Notes under the pieces: generated by a model
Database searches by the model: none
The model's input: the letters and a program-made list of their open reading frames with translations, nothing else
What the model was told of the DNA's origin: nothing
Shown here: in pieces, positions 11,697 to 22,243 of the stretch
Layout of the letters: the number at the start of each line of letters is the position of its first letter
How positions within the stretch are numbered: the first letter of the stretch is position 1
Program-made: the position numbers and the translations under genes
NCBI RefSeq assembly: GCF_029784135.1
Contig: NC_073744.1
Location: forward strand, 102,483,303-102,547,302
Direction: 5' to 3'
Length of the DNA: 64,000 nt
Origin: Toxorhynchites rutilus septentrionalis
Taxonomy: Eukaryota > Arthropoda > Insecta > Diptera > Culicidae

Positions 11697-12151
11697 GGCC
11701 CTGAAAAGCGCCTTGTTTTAGGGAATGGTTCCAATTTACAAAACTCAGTACTCGTGGTTTTGAAAAAAACCATTTCGAACGCCCTCGATGCCGCCTTGTT
11801 CTGGATTTGCCACCAAAGCAGTTTGTATAAAGAACAAACTTTTTTCTTCTGCTACCTGATGCCGTTTTGCGATTGCGTTTAGCACTCGCTACTCGCTGCA
11901 ACTGCCTGTTGTCTTGATGTCCACCGAACCGAATGTGTTCTGTTCCGAATGCGGGTTTTCTTATCGTCGCGAGCAGCTAATGCCAGCTAACTCGATCACT
12001 TCGGCGGCCGAAACTATATAACGCCGTCTAGGTGGACTGGTGCACTGGTACTAACGCGCTCGGCCTAGCAACCCTTGCGGGGAACTCCAGATCAACACGA
12101 GTGGGATTTTGCCTTTCCCTTCACTTTTCCTCCTTTACCATGTCCAGACAT
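11697..12151 (-). pseudogene. Histone H2A pseudogene b (copy C)
   Basis: ATG at 12151 on the minus strand gives [18 protein letters not shown] before a deletion that joins codon 18 to the GLQFP region. Further frameshifts follow. The end is marked by stem-loop GGCGCT-TTTC-AGGGCC at 11712-11697 and the AAAGAG element. Confidence 0.85.
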
Positions 12152-12668
12152 GGCTGCTTGGGTTGGTTTGTTGATGTGTTGTGATGCGAACCGATGTGGT
12201 GTACGGTTTGAATGAGAATGATCGTTACGGCAGCGGAGCGGGGATTTTTAAGCTGACGAGCCAGCCGAGAATTACGCATGTGTGAGACTGCGACCAATGT
12301 TTCGTTCATTTTTTTCTTTTTCCTTTTCAATCGTGCTTCATTCTATTTCGCTGCTGCTCTGGTTGCCCGTTTTGGTCGGTACGATTTGAGGAGCACAAAA
12401 TGGACCAATCAAAAATGGGCACATAGTGCATTTTGACAATGCTTGATATATCACAATTATTCAATTATTTATCTCAAGAAAAATGAAATGTTATTCTTTA
12501 TGATAGATGCGTAGATATATTTCCTATCAATTGATGCAAAAACCTTTGCGATCTATTGAGAAATGCTCGAGTTATAAGCGTTCCAAATCTTGCATTTTTT
12601 CCTACTTGTTCAGTGCCTAGATTTCCATTTCACCCCCTATATCTTCCGGTTAGACGTAGTCCTACGTC

Positions 12669-13108
12669 AAAAAAACTGTTCAGTATGAAATCGAAAAAAC
12701 ATCACATAAAACCTTAAATAAATGCGGTAAACTATCGTGTTTATCGTCGGCTCGACTTGCGATTTTGTCACTTTTTATGGTTTTTAGAACTTTTAAAATC
12801 AAGAAATATTGTAAAAAGCTTCAGATATTCGAATAAATTGAGGAGTTCTTATTACTAACTACTTTGTGTGTGTAACACATGCTCTCTCCGTGTGTATACA
12901 AAGGAAATTTTCCTTACCTTCTATTCTATGTACTTTGGTGAAAACGAAGTAAAGTGTACATAACCTTGTATACAAATCATTTCGTTTTCATCGTGAAGTG
13001 ACGTTCGTGATCAGGCCCAATGTTATACCTACCTGAGATATAGTGATCCTGAAAATTTTCATACTTACCTGAGACGTGGTTGACCTGAAAAATTGAAACT
13101 TACCTAAT
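12669..13108. other. Gene-poor spacer left of the BEL/Pao element
   Basis: AT-rich sequence with no supported ORF. It includes the right arm of the GGRCCTGATCACG pair (ends about 13018) and three diverged copies of a short ATACYTACCTGAGA-type motif at 13024-13105. Confidence 0.4.
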
Positions 13109-13267
13109 ATAGCTGTTCAGTCTCACGACTGAAGAAAAGAGAAACCGCAAGAGAAAACATGTCTGTACATGTTCATAAGGAACAAACGCCCCTTTTCTTT
13201 GATTCCCCTTCCAGCAGCGCACGTGCATTACATAGCGCAATAACGGCAACAACACAAGAAAGAAAAA

Positions 13268-15023
13268 GACGGGTGGGTAATGTCGGGGACATAACCGGAG
13301 TGACGTAGGACTATACAAAGGGGACAGCTTTTGCAAAATATATATTTCGAATATATTTCTTTATTTTCTTCTCCTACGTGAATACCTACCTATCTACCTG
13401 AAAAATGGATTAGTTTACTGTTTACTCTTTATGAATATGTTGATGGTTCTGAAAAGAACCTTTGGTGTTGTGTTTTTGTTATCACTCGATATTCCCATCT
13501 TGTTCGGTTAAAACTTTCTGTTTAGCTATTGCGTTTGCCACTCGCCACAGCTTTCACAGTTGGAAAATTTCTTCCCATCCAGCTTGTGACATATTTTACA
13601 GTAAATTACATTCAATGGCACGTCGCATTACCATCACTCAGTATCGGATTGGAGGTAATTTCAACCTGTAATTGAACATTTGCGATGACAGTGGTACAGT
13701 GTCGACCTTCAATGTGGGGTCATAATTTGGACCCCGAACTCTATGTTTACAAAAATGTCCAACTAAATATGTCGCATTACATGTCCGTCCAATTAGCTAA
13801 ATGTCGAACTAATTGTAAATTACTGTACTTTCAATCTGGAAACAATTTAAGAATTGGTGAAAATTGAATAATCAGGAAAGTCCCCAACTATCAATAAGCT
13901 CAGAACAACTGCCAAATTCACATACTCATCAGATCCTGGCAAAAAACAAATTATGAAAAAATCAATTTGTGTTTTATTATTATTTTGGATAATGTTTTAG
14001 AAAGCATTGAACTGTATTTCCTAAACTCTTTTTTGGAAGGTTTAATGGCCCTGAAAAGCGCCTTGTTTTATGGAAAGGTTCCAATTTAGTAAACTTTGTA
14101 CTCGTGGTTTTGAAAAAAACCATTTCGAACGCCCTCGATGCCGCCTTGTTCTGGATTTGCCACCAAAGCAGTTTGTATAAAGCACAAACTTTTTTCTTCT
14201 GCTACCTGATGCCGTTTTGCGATTGCGTTTGCCACTAGCCACTCGCTGCAACTGCCTGTTGTCTTGATGTCCACCGAACCGAATGTGTTCTGTTCCGAAT
14301 GCGGGTTTTCTTATCGTCGCGAGCAGCTTTGCCAGCTAACTCGATCACTTCGGCTGCCGAAACTATATAGCGCCGGCTAGGTGGACTGGTGCACTGGTAC
14401 TAACGCGCTCGGCCTAGCTACCCTTGCGGGGAACTCCAGATCAACACGGTTCGAGCGGGATTTTGCCTTTCCCTTCACTTTTCCTCCTTTACCATTTCCA
14501 GAAATGGCTGCTTGGGTTGGTTTGTTGATGTGTTGTGATGCGAACCGATGTGGTGTACGGTTTGAATGAGAATGATCGTTACGGCAGCGGAGCGGGGATT
14601 TTTAAGCTGACTGGCTGGCTCGAGAGTTACGCATGTGTGAGACTGCGACCAATGTTTCGTTCATTTTTTTCTTTTTCCTTTCCAATCGTGCTTCATTCTA
14701 TTTCGCTGCTGCTCTGGTTGCCCGTTTTGGTCGGTACGATTTGAGGAGCACAAAATGGACCAATCAAAAATGGGCACATAGTGCATTTTGGCAATGCTTG
14801 ATATTTCACAATTATTCAATTATTTATCTCAAGAAAAATTAAATGTTATTCGTTATGATAGATGCATAGATATATTTCCTATCAATTGATGCAAAAACCT
14901 TTGCGATCTATTGAGAAATGCTCGAGTTATAAGCGTTCCAAATCTTGCATTTTTTCCTACTTGTTCAGTGCCTAGATTTCCATTTCACCCCCTATATCTT
15001 CCGGTTAGACGTAGTCCTACGTC
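13268..15023 (-). mobile_element. H2A-carrying DNA transposon, copy D (deleted, 1.76 kb)
   Basis: Inserted in the 5' LTR at an A5 run. The intact 3' LTR shows the empty site, so the insert plus duplication measures exactly 1760 bp, and the most economical reading is a 1756-bp element with an AAAA duplication. Ends match copies B and C. It lacks about 690 bp: the sequence passes from the stem-loop region of relic a straight into the middle of the element at a repeated segment around CTTTCACAGTTGGAAAA. It therefore looks like a recombination product between the two internal repeats. Confidence 0.9.
14047..14505 (-). pseudogene. Histone H2A pseudogene b (copy D)
   Basis: The ATG is mutated to ATT (14505-14503), followed by codons for SGNGKGGKVKGKAKSRSNR, a deletion, then the AERV and VIELAGKAARDDKKTR blocks in other frames. 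Stem-loop GGCGCT-TTTC-AGGGCC lies at 14062-14047. A second stem-loop, GGTTCT-TTTC-AGAACC, is at 13460-13445, left over from the deleted relic a. Confidence 0.83.
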
Positions 15024-15651
15024 AAAATGCTGTCCATCGCTATTGCAGCATTACCGCTGAATAAAACTATGCGTTTCAGTCAGTGAGACGCTCTCACATC
15101 TATATTTTTTTGACGGCTCAAGAAGTGTTTTACCTCGAACAGTTTTTTTTACAAGTGTTTCTCTTTTAGTCTAGAATAAGTTAGTATAATTTTAGATTAA
15201 GCTAGGGCAATGTAAATAAAGTGTATTATAAAAGACAACATTCCGTGTATTGAATTTCACAGTGTTTAAGAGTTTCTATCTAGCAGCTGATTCAACGAGA
15301 GTGGTCGTCAGCGTAGATCAGCGAGTGGAAAGTTTCGCAGCACGCAGCTTTTCAGCCAGCTACTTCCCGGCGATTGTGATTGTCGCATGCGTGAGGCATC
15401 ACCAGCTGTCCAATTAAACCGAGGAAAGGTCACGAGCATCTTTGCCTCCTCCCCAATCATATACAGTCCACCATCAAACCACAAATAAGAAATTGGTCCT
15501 TCGAACCGGATCGAAGCAGACTCCGAGAAGAAGAGCAGTTACCAGTATGAAATCTAACACGGAATTTAAACAGTGAAGCGTTAATAGACTAAAGTGAGTG
15601 AGAGTATTTGAACAATTTGTGAAGTGAACGACCAATCAAACAACGAGCAAA

Positions 15652-18540
15652 ATGCCCACGAAGAGAACACCAGTGAAAAACGACCGTGCTACTGCAGAAG
15701 TTGCTAGCAGCATCGAAGCTTTGTCTGCGCTCCGCGGTGCAGCGCAAGGAAAAATAACAAGGATCATGCATCTCCTTCAACAAGCAGAAGTGGAGCAAAA
15801 GGAAATTTCCAGTCAACAAGTCAAAGTGTGGATGAAACGAGTTGAAGCAGCGAATAACGACTTTGACGGTTATCATCAGCAAATAGTGAGTGGAAGTCCA
15901 GCGTCGGAGCAAGAAGAAATTGATAATCGTTATGTGCAGTTTGAGGAAATATACAACGAACTGACAGTGAAATTAGAAATGTTGCAAGAGCGACAAACAC
16001 AACCAGCTGCTTCACAACCCATTATGAATCCGCCGCCATTAGTGATTCAGCAATCGCTCCCACGTATCATACCAACATTCGACGGCAGATATGAGCACTG
16101 GGAGAAGTTTAAAATAATGTTCCGAGATGTAGTGGATCGAAGCAATGAGCCTCCTCGCATCAAGCTGTATAATCTAGAGAAGGCTCTAGTGGGAGAAGCT
16201 GCCAAATTGATTGACGCCAGGACGCTAAACGAAGGAAACTACGACAGAGCCTGGCAACTGCTAGAGGAGAGATACGAGAACAAGCGGCGATTGATCGATT
16301 TGCATATTCGCGGGTTGTTAAGCATGCAAAAAATAGTGAAAGAAAATTATAGTGAGCTGCAAAAATTAGTTGAAACTTTAAGCAACTATGTGGAGAATTT
16401 AAAGTTCCTTGGACAGGAATTTACTGGTGTTTCAGAGCAAATTGCTGTTTATCTGTTAGCACAATCCATTGATGACGAGACGAAGAAACTTTGGGAGGCG
16501 ACCATACGGCGAGGTGAACTACCAAATTTTGACTTAACAGTACAATTTTTAAAAGATCGAGTTTCAATTTTGGAAAAATGTCAGCCAACCGAAGAAATTA
16601 AATTCAAGCAGCAGCGCATTTATTCGAACCCGTCCTCGGAAGAACCTTCGATTCAGCGTTTCAACTCAGCGAATTCTCCTGCAGTGCAACAAAGTCAATG
16701 TGATTTCTGCAGTAACATCCATCCATCTTACAAGTGTCCGGAATTCAACAGTTCTACATTGAGTCAACGTCTGCTGAAGGTTAAGGAAAGGAATTGCTGT
16801 TTTAACTGTCTACGTCGAGGCCATCGAGTAATAGAGTGTCCATCTAAAAGAACGTGCATCAAATGTCAACGGAAACATCACACCTTGCATCATAGCGACG
16901 GAACTGTACCGAAGAGCAATGTTGATAAGAGACAACTTTCCCAAACCAGTGTCGCAGTGGAACCGACAACAACCTTTGAAGAGAATGCTGCATGCCAGTC
17001 CACAGTAACATCAGCCCTGTCCAATACACGGTCAAACCCAGTCAGCCAAGTGGTGTTATACACTGCTTTAGTCAAAGTTTTAGATCGAGATCACCAAATA
17101 CATCAATGCCGTGCCCTGTTGGATTGTGGCTCACAGGTGAGTTTCATTTCGCAATCACTCCAAAATAGTTTAAATCTTATCATAGAAGAAGTGAATGTTC
17201 CCATAGCTGGAATCGGTAATGTTAGGTCGCTTGTGAAGCAGAAGTGTTATGTTCAAATTCGATCACATTGCACTAATTTTGAGTTCAATTTGGATTGTCT
17301 TATCACGCCAAAGGTTACCGGCAACATCCCGGCTATTCATTTCACGACTGAGAATTGGAACATACCCACAGGAATTCAATTAGCAGATCCCTACTTTAAT
17401 CAATCAAATAAGATAGACCTACTTATCGGAATGGATTGGTTCCATGATTTGATGAAACCAGGCTTTCTTAGACTAGCGGACAACCTTCCCAGTCTTCAAG
17501 ACTCACAACTAGGATGGCTAGTAGGTGGTCGATTTAATAATTACAATCACAACATAATAACACTACACGCTCTTACTGTGAGCTCAGATTCTCTTGGAGA
17601 AAATTTACAAAAAGTCCAGGAGATAGGAGTGTCAGAAAATACTTACTCTACCGTTGAAGAAGAAAATTGCAAGCTACATTTTACAAAAGCATATCATCAA
17701 GATGAGAAGAGTCGTTCCATTTTTCAATCACTTCTGAAGAACATGAAAGGGAAGAAAAAGCATCCATTACAAGCAAATGTCATCGAAGGTAATTTTTACA
17801 TAAACGACACCCTATTTGATTCCAATGATACGGAAGAAGCGAATATATTTCAAACACAACCAAATGGACTCAATTCCAGCGGAATGAACTTGCAAAAATG
17901 GTTACCTTATGACGAGCGCTTCTTACTTACAATCCATCAAGATAAAGATTTCATAGTCAATGTTAGGAACTGTACGATAGCGAAAAACGAAATATGGTGG
18001 ATTAATTCCCAGTTATTGCGAACAGTAGAGTATAACGTAGAAAGCATTGATGCACCTCCAGATATTGAGGTATTAATTCCCGAACTCAATCATAAATCAC
18101 CATTTCATTACTCATTGATAAACGAAGAATTTCCGCTTTTCAAAAATGTTGAATCGTATGATCATCTAAAGAAAACTATATCATATTTGTTGCATTCAAG
18201 TAACACCAAACAGAATCGGGAAACCAATCGCTATCCTATCGTTTCTAAACATTACCAAGCAACATCATATATCATTAGTGCAATGCAGTATCATGAATTC
18301 TTGAAGGAAATTAAGTGTATATTATCTGGTGTGCCTAATCGGAGACAGGATAATTTGTATGGACCTGAGTTTACTAAGATTAGTGCTTGTGGTAGAAGTC
18401 AAATGTACGACACTTTCAAGCGACCCATTCACAAATTAGCACCTTTAGCTATTTTGGATAATGATCGAAATGATTCCACTTTATTAGAAAAAGCAGCTTT
18501 TACCTATTCGCCGGGGAAGTATGTTCAGTCTCACGACTGA
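15652..18540 (+). CDS. BEL/Pao Gag-protease polyprotein with most of Pol deleted
   Basis: One uninterrupted 962-codon frame. Residues about 1-130 are charged and helical. About 135-310 resemble the BEL/Pao Gag domain (DUF1759; PTFDGRYEHWEKFKIMF). Three cysteine-rich knuckles lie at about 350-362, 382-396 (CxNCLRRGHRVIEC) and 402-413. The aspartic protease site LLDCGSQVSF is near 488, with Cys in place of the usual Ser. A reverse transcriptase remnant (YINDTLFDS, where YVDD is expected) lies near 715, and sequence from just before integrase (NEIWWINSQLL) follows. The polymerase core, RNase H and integrase are gone. The frame ends 19 bp inside the 3' LTR. It could supply structural proteins and protease but not copy itself; a partner element would be needed. 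Confidence 0.88.
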   Translation: MPTKRTPVKNDRATAEVASSIEALSALRGAAQGKITRIMHLLQQAEVEQKEISSQQVKVWMKRVEAANNDFDGYHQQIVSGSPASEQEEIDNRYVQFEEIYNELTVKLEMLQERQTQPAASQPIMNPPPLVIQQSLPRIIPTFDGRYEHWEKFKIMFRDVVDRSNEPPRIKLYNLEKALVGEAAKLIDARTLNEGNYDRAWQLLEERYENKRRLIDLHIRGLLSMQKIVKENYSELQKLVETLSNYVENLKFLGQEFTGVSEQIAVYLLAQSIDDETKKLWEATIRRGELPNFDLTVQFLKDRVSILEKCQPTEEIKFKQQRIYSNPSSEEPSIQRFNSANSPAVQQSQCDFCSNIHPSYKCPEFNSSTLSQRLLKVKERNCCFNCLRRGHRVIECPSKRTCIKCQRKHHTLHHSDGTVPKSNVDKRQLSQTSVAVEPTTTFEENAACQSTVTSALSNTRSNPVSQVVLYTALVKVLDRDHQIHQCRALLDCGSQVSFISQSLQNSLNLIIEEVNVPIAGIGNVRSLVKQKCYVQIRSHCTNFEFNLDCLITPKVTGNIPAIHFTTENWNIPTGIQLADPYFNQSNKIDLLIGMDWFHDLMKPGFLRLADNLPSLQDSQLGWLVGGRFNNYNHNIITLHALTVSSDSLGENLQKVQEIGVSENTYSTVEEENCKLHFTKAYHQDEKSRSIFQSLLKNMKGKKKHPLQANVIEGNFYINDTLFDSNDTEEANIFQTQPNGLNSSGMNLQKWLPYDERFLLTIHQDKDFIVNVRNCTIAKNEIWWINSQLLRTVEYNVESIDAPPDIEVLIPELNHKSPFHYSLINEEFPLFKNVESYDHLKKTISYLLHSSNTKQNRETNRYPIVSKHYQATSYIISAMQYHEFLKEIKCILSGVPNRRQDNLYGPEFTKISACGRSQMYDTFKRPIHKLAPLAILDNDRNDSTLLEKAAFTYSPGKYVQSHD

Positions 18541-19133
18541 AGAAAAGAGAAACCGCAAGAGAAAACATGTCTGTACATGTTCATAAGGAACAAACGCCCC
18601 TTTTCTTTGATTCCCCTTCCAGCAGCGCACGTGCATTACATAGCGCAATAACGGCAACAACACAAGAAAGAAAAATGCTGTCCATCGCTATTGCAGCATT
18701 ACCGCTGAATAAAACTATGCGTTTCAGCCAGTGAGACGCTCTCACATCTATATTTTTTTGACGGCTCAAGAAGTGTTTTACCTCGAACAGTTTTTTTTAC
18801 AAGAGTTTCTCTTTTAGTCTAGAATAAGTTAGTATAATTTTAGATTAAGCTAGGGCAATGTAAATAAAGTGTATTATAAAAGACAACATTCCGTGTATTG
18901 AATTTCACAGTGTTTAAGAGTTTCTATCTAGCAGCTGATTCAACGAGAGTGGTCGTCAGCGTAGATCAGCGAGTGGAAAGTTTCGCAGCACGCAGCTTTT
19001 CAGCCAGCTACTTCCCGGCGATTGTGATTGTCGCATGCGTGAGGCATCACCAGCTGTCCAATTAAACCGAGGAAAGGTCACGAGCATCTTTGCCTCCTCC
19101 CCAATCATATACAGTCCACCATCGAACCACACA
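18522..19133 (+). repeat. 3' LTR of the BEL/Pao element
   Basis: Starts TGTTCAGTCTCACGACTGA and ends near ACCACACA before ATAGC. It matches the 5' LTR base for base over long stretches, differing at few sites (for example 18728 and 19124). It provides the intact reference that dates copy D after BEL integration. It ends 162 bp upstream of the Tigger-like start codon. Confidence 0.9.
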
Positions 19134-19295
19134 ATAGCTTTCATTGTAATGACGACAATGAATCTAACGACAATGATCTACGTATTCTAGGGATATTTTT
19201 AACCTAGAATTGTAATAAAGTCATGAAATCGGAAACGGCGAAAAATTTCTCACAATGATCATATTAAGTTTGATTTACAGTGTACTATTACCACA

Positions 19296-20953
19296 ATGGA
19301 CATCGCATCTGGATCAGGTTTGAATCAAAAGCGTAAGCAAAAAACGCTTACTTTGGTGGAGAAAGTTAAAATCATCGAGGAGTTTGAGAAAGGGGGATGT
19401 ACTCACGAATCGCTTGCTCAAAAATATGGCGTAGGATCATCATCCGTGTCGAGATTCATTCAACAAAAAGATGACCTACGAGCAAAGATGGAACAGTATA
19501 GAGAACACGGAGTTAACAGCAGGAAGACGTTGAAAACGCAAAACTTCCCATTGATGGAAGAATCCGTATATGTGTGGATTTTGCAACAGCGAGAGGCCAA
19601 CATAATCGTCACTTCCGAGGTTCTGCGGGTCAAAGCGGAGTTACTTTTCCGAGAAATCCAGAAACGTGGGCATTATGTGAACCAAAAATTTTCATTCTCG
19701 GATGGCTGGATGCGTAGATTCAAAGAACGATTCGGTCTGCATGTCAAGCGGGTTGCGGGAGAAAAAGCTTCTGCTGACGTGGATGCTTACATAAAATTTA
19801 AGGAAATATTAGCATCAAAAATAACAGAAACAGGACTTCAAAAGTCGCAAGTGTACAATGCAGACGAATCGGCAATTTTCGTAAAGCTGCTTGCGTCACG
19901 AAGTCTGGCACTTTCCAGCGAGAAAAATGTTTACGGTCGGAAACTAAATAAAATGCGATACACATTTATGCCATGTAGCAACATCGACGGTTCAAACAAA
20001 TTAAAACTAATGTTTATCGGAACCGCTGCAAAGCCACGATCATTTCCGACCAAAGAACTGCTCCCGGTGTCATATTACAATTCAAAAAAAGCATGGATGA
20101 CGCGAGAGCTTTTCCGGGAGTGGTTCTTTAACGAATTTGTACCTGCAGTAAGAAAGTTTTCCGGCGAAAAGAGCTTAGAACCGAAGGCTCTCCTGGTACT
20201 GGACAACTGCACGGCCCACTATACAGGAGGAGACAATTTAATTTCTGATGATGAATTGATCAAGGTGAAAACCTAATTAATCAAAGTGAGAAACTTTACA
20301 TTACCTCTTTTTCCATACAGGTGATTTATCTACCGCCGAATGTCACATCTCAGTGTCAGCCAATGGACCAATCCGTTATCAATGCAATAAAAACCCGGTA
20401 CGAGCGGAAACTCATGCTGAAACTGGTTCTTGAAAACGAAGAACTCAAGTTTGAGGACCGTCTCAAGAAGATATCTCTGATGCAAAGCATTGATTGGCTG
20501 TCTGCTGCTTGGGATGAAATTTCACCAAGCACAATCGAAAATTCCTGGAAAAAGCTCTTGGATCAGTTTCCAGGATATGCGTGGAGTTCTGATACACCAG
20601 ATGAGTTTCAAGATGATACGAGAGCGCTTGTTGTTGCCATAGATACTCTAACTAACACAACTACAACCGACGAAGATATTAATTTATGGCTAAAAGATCA
20701 GGTTTACGATGGTGACAACAACCCAACTTGGCTCACCAGTGCGGTCTTTACGGATACGGAGATCATTGATTCCATTTTGCAAGAAAGCGTGGCTCAAGAA
20801 GATGACATTGCAGAAGAACCAACATTTTCTGATGCCATGAAGTCTATAGATTGCCTACTGAAATTTGTGAAGAACGATGCAGCAGACGTTAGCCGACTTA
20901 AAGTGTTGCGCACAAAACTTATTGACATGGAATGGCATAAAAAAAGCATGTGA
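19296..20953 (+). CDS. Pogo/Tigger (jerky)-like transposase, apparently intact, one intron
   Basis: Two exons, 19296-20264 and 20321-20953, joined across a 56-nt intron (GTGAAA...CATACAG), give 533 codons without a stop. The N-terminus (KRKQKTLTLVEKVKIIEEFE) is a Psq/CENP-B-type helix-turn-helix. A second DNA-binding helix region (FSDGWMRRFKERFGL) is at about 130-145. The DDE_1 catalytic core shows NADES (D near 192), LVLDNCTAHY (near 304) and QPMDQSV after the intron, a complete acidic triad. The C-terminal 100 residues are acidic. Family members cut and paste at TA sites, or have become host DNA-binding proteins. I did not find clear terminal repeats, so it may be an active element gene or a domesticated one. 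The BEL 3' LTR lies 162 bp upstream and could supply or disturb its promoter. Confidence 0.88.
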
Positions 20954-21095
20954 GCAAGCTATTGTTGTGTTTTGTTATTTTTTATTCGATTTTTGAAATA
21001 TATTTCTTTAAAATTCTTATTTAATGTAATAATGGTTATTTCTTCCTTTGAAGACGAGTCTGAATTGGTTAAAAATAAATTGCTTCGCTGGGTAA

Positions 21096-22243
21096 CCAGG
21101 TAACCAGTAAGCACTAAAAAAGTGTCTCAAATCAGCACTGTATCCACATATTGAATACTGAATAAATGCTTATTACACTCTATAAACCAATATAGGGTGG
21201 ATATAATGCTGGAAAGGCGAGATATAGGGCTCTTTAAATGCTTCAGTTACAGCCTTAAATAAGCATTACTAAAGCTTACTTACGGCTAACTGAGAACGTC
21301 ACTTGTGATGGCAGCCTTCACTAAGCAGTTGTATTTGATTCGTTTTTTTCTAGGAAAAAGTCATCGAATATATCGGGACTCGACAGAAAATTAAAATAAA
21401 TAATCATGTATTTAATGGGCCCACACAGATTTATTGCAGCCATTTTATGGATGATATTGATATATCATTTATTTAGATTTACGGCGCACTGTTTGGAATG
21501 AGAAATAATTGTTATATGAAAATTACCCTACGAGATTCGAACCGAGGTACTTCTGCAACATGTCTGTTTTTCTGTAATGTCTTTGCTATCTGGACCACTG
21601 TTGATACATATAAATGAATGGAAAATAGTCCTATTTCAATAACCGCGCTCAGATACCTGCTCAAAAAGATCATGTATGTGTGGGTCTGGAAAAAATGGTA
21701 GCATTAAATGCGCTTATAGGGCTTCCATTAATGCCTATTTTCATATGTTTTACCCTAATGTTTGTTAGCATTATATGGTAGCACTAACTGCGCATATCTT
21801 ATTCTTCTTTAATGGCGTTAACGTTCCCTGTGGAACTTTTGCCGTCTCAACGTGTTCATTAACTAACGTCATTCATTAATACTTGGTTGAGATTTCGATG
21901 CCGAATAACACGCCTTAAATGTACTCTGGAGTGGCAAGCTCTAGAATACGCGTGACCACAGTGCAAGCCGGAAAAATTTTCTTTGACGAAAAATCCCCCG
22001 GCCAGAACGGGAATCGAACCCGAACACCCGGCATGATAGTGTGGGACGCTAACCACTCGGCCACGGGTGCACATGCGCATATAGGGCTTTCATTAATGCT
22101 TATTTTCATTAATCTTTATATGCATTAATTATGTTGATATAAGGCCTATAAGCATCAAAAAAGCAGATATACTGCCATTTAGTATTAGAGATGCTGAATT
22201 AGTGCTATAATAGAGCTATACGTTAATGCTTATGGTTACTTGG
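21096..22243. mobile_element. Non-autonomous element with CCARGTAACCAtAAGCA ends
   Basis: The left end CCAGGTAACCAGTAAGCACT and the inverted right end CCAAGTAACCATAAGCATTA are flanked by GTAA on both sides, a possible short duplication. The interior repeats TTAATGCTTAT-like words and has no ORF. A tRNA-like B box (GGTTCGAATCT, minus strand, near 21540) lies inside, and a complete SINE sits at 21798-22073. Confidence 0.6.
21798..22073 (-). mobile_element. tRNA-derived SINE (same family as 57234-57513)
   Basis: On the minus strand the 5' end is tRNA-like: A box TGGCCGAGTGGTTAGCGTC and B box GGTTCGATTCC. A conserved body of about 200 bp follows, with a GAAGAA-type tail. It is flanked by TGCGCATAT at 21789-21797 and 22074-22082. 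It resembles mosquito tRNA-related SINEs such as Gecko from memory; the family name is not verified. Confidence 0.8.

Larger units (their letters stand above)
10223..12668 (-). mobile_element. H2A-carrying DNA transposon, copy C (complete)
   Basis: The L-type end GACGGGTGGGTAATGTCGGG begins at 10223 after AAAAAA. The R-type end, GACGTAGTCCTACGTC on the plus strand, finishes at 12668 and is followed by A7. At 2446 bp it is nearly the same length and order as copy B, in the opposite orientation, so the two define the full-length form. It contains two H2A relics, the internal MITE and the divergent histone remnant. No transposase. Confidence 0.88.
9533..13018. mobile_element. Candidate element with GGRCCTGATCACG ends, opened by copy C
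   Basis: GGACCTGATCACGAACGTC starts at about 9533, and its inverted counterpart GGGCCTGATCACGAACGTC ends at about 13018, each followed inward by ACTTCAC. H2A element copy C lies inside. I could not read a convincing target duplication, so the pair may be two separate copies. The interior at 9900-10130 has a small unrecognised open frame starting MAFLETRKTF. Confidence 0.4.
13114..15485 (+). repeat. 5' LTR of the BEL/Pao element, split by copy D
   Basis: Begins TGTTCAGTCTCACGACTG as does the 3' LTR. The first 154 bp run to 13267; the sequence resumes at 15028 with TGCTGTCCATCGC, exactly where the uninterrupted 3' LTR continues at 18676. The LTR contains AATAAA near 15214 and a TATTATAAAA block just after it. 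Confidence 0.9.
13109..19138 (+). mobile_element. BEL/Pao LTR retrotransposon, internally deleted
   Basis: ATAGC at 13109-13113 and again at 19134-19138 is the likely 5-bp target duplication. The 3' LTR is 18522-19133. The 5' LTR is 13114-13267 plus 15028-15485, split by H2A copy D. After removing the insert both LTRs are about 612 bp and almost identical, which suggests fairly recent integration. Downstream of the 5' LTR is a candidate primer site with GGTCCTTCGAACCGG (about 15494-15509). A purine-rich GGGGAAG precedes the 3' LTR. The single long ORF keeps Gag, zinc knuckles and protease, but nearly all of Pol is missing. Confidence 0.9.

Noticed and set aside
21990..22072. Functional tRNA gene
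   Set aside because: The tRNA-like part is the head of a SINE with a body, tail and target duplication. The same holds at 35620-35695 and 57234-57305.
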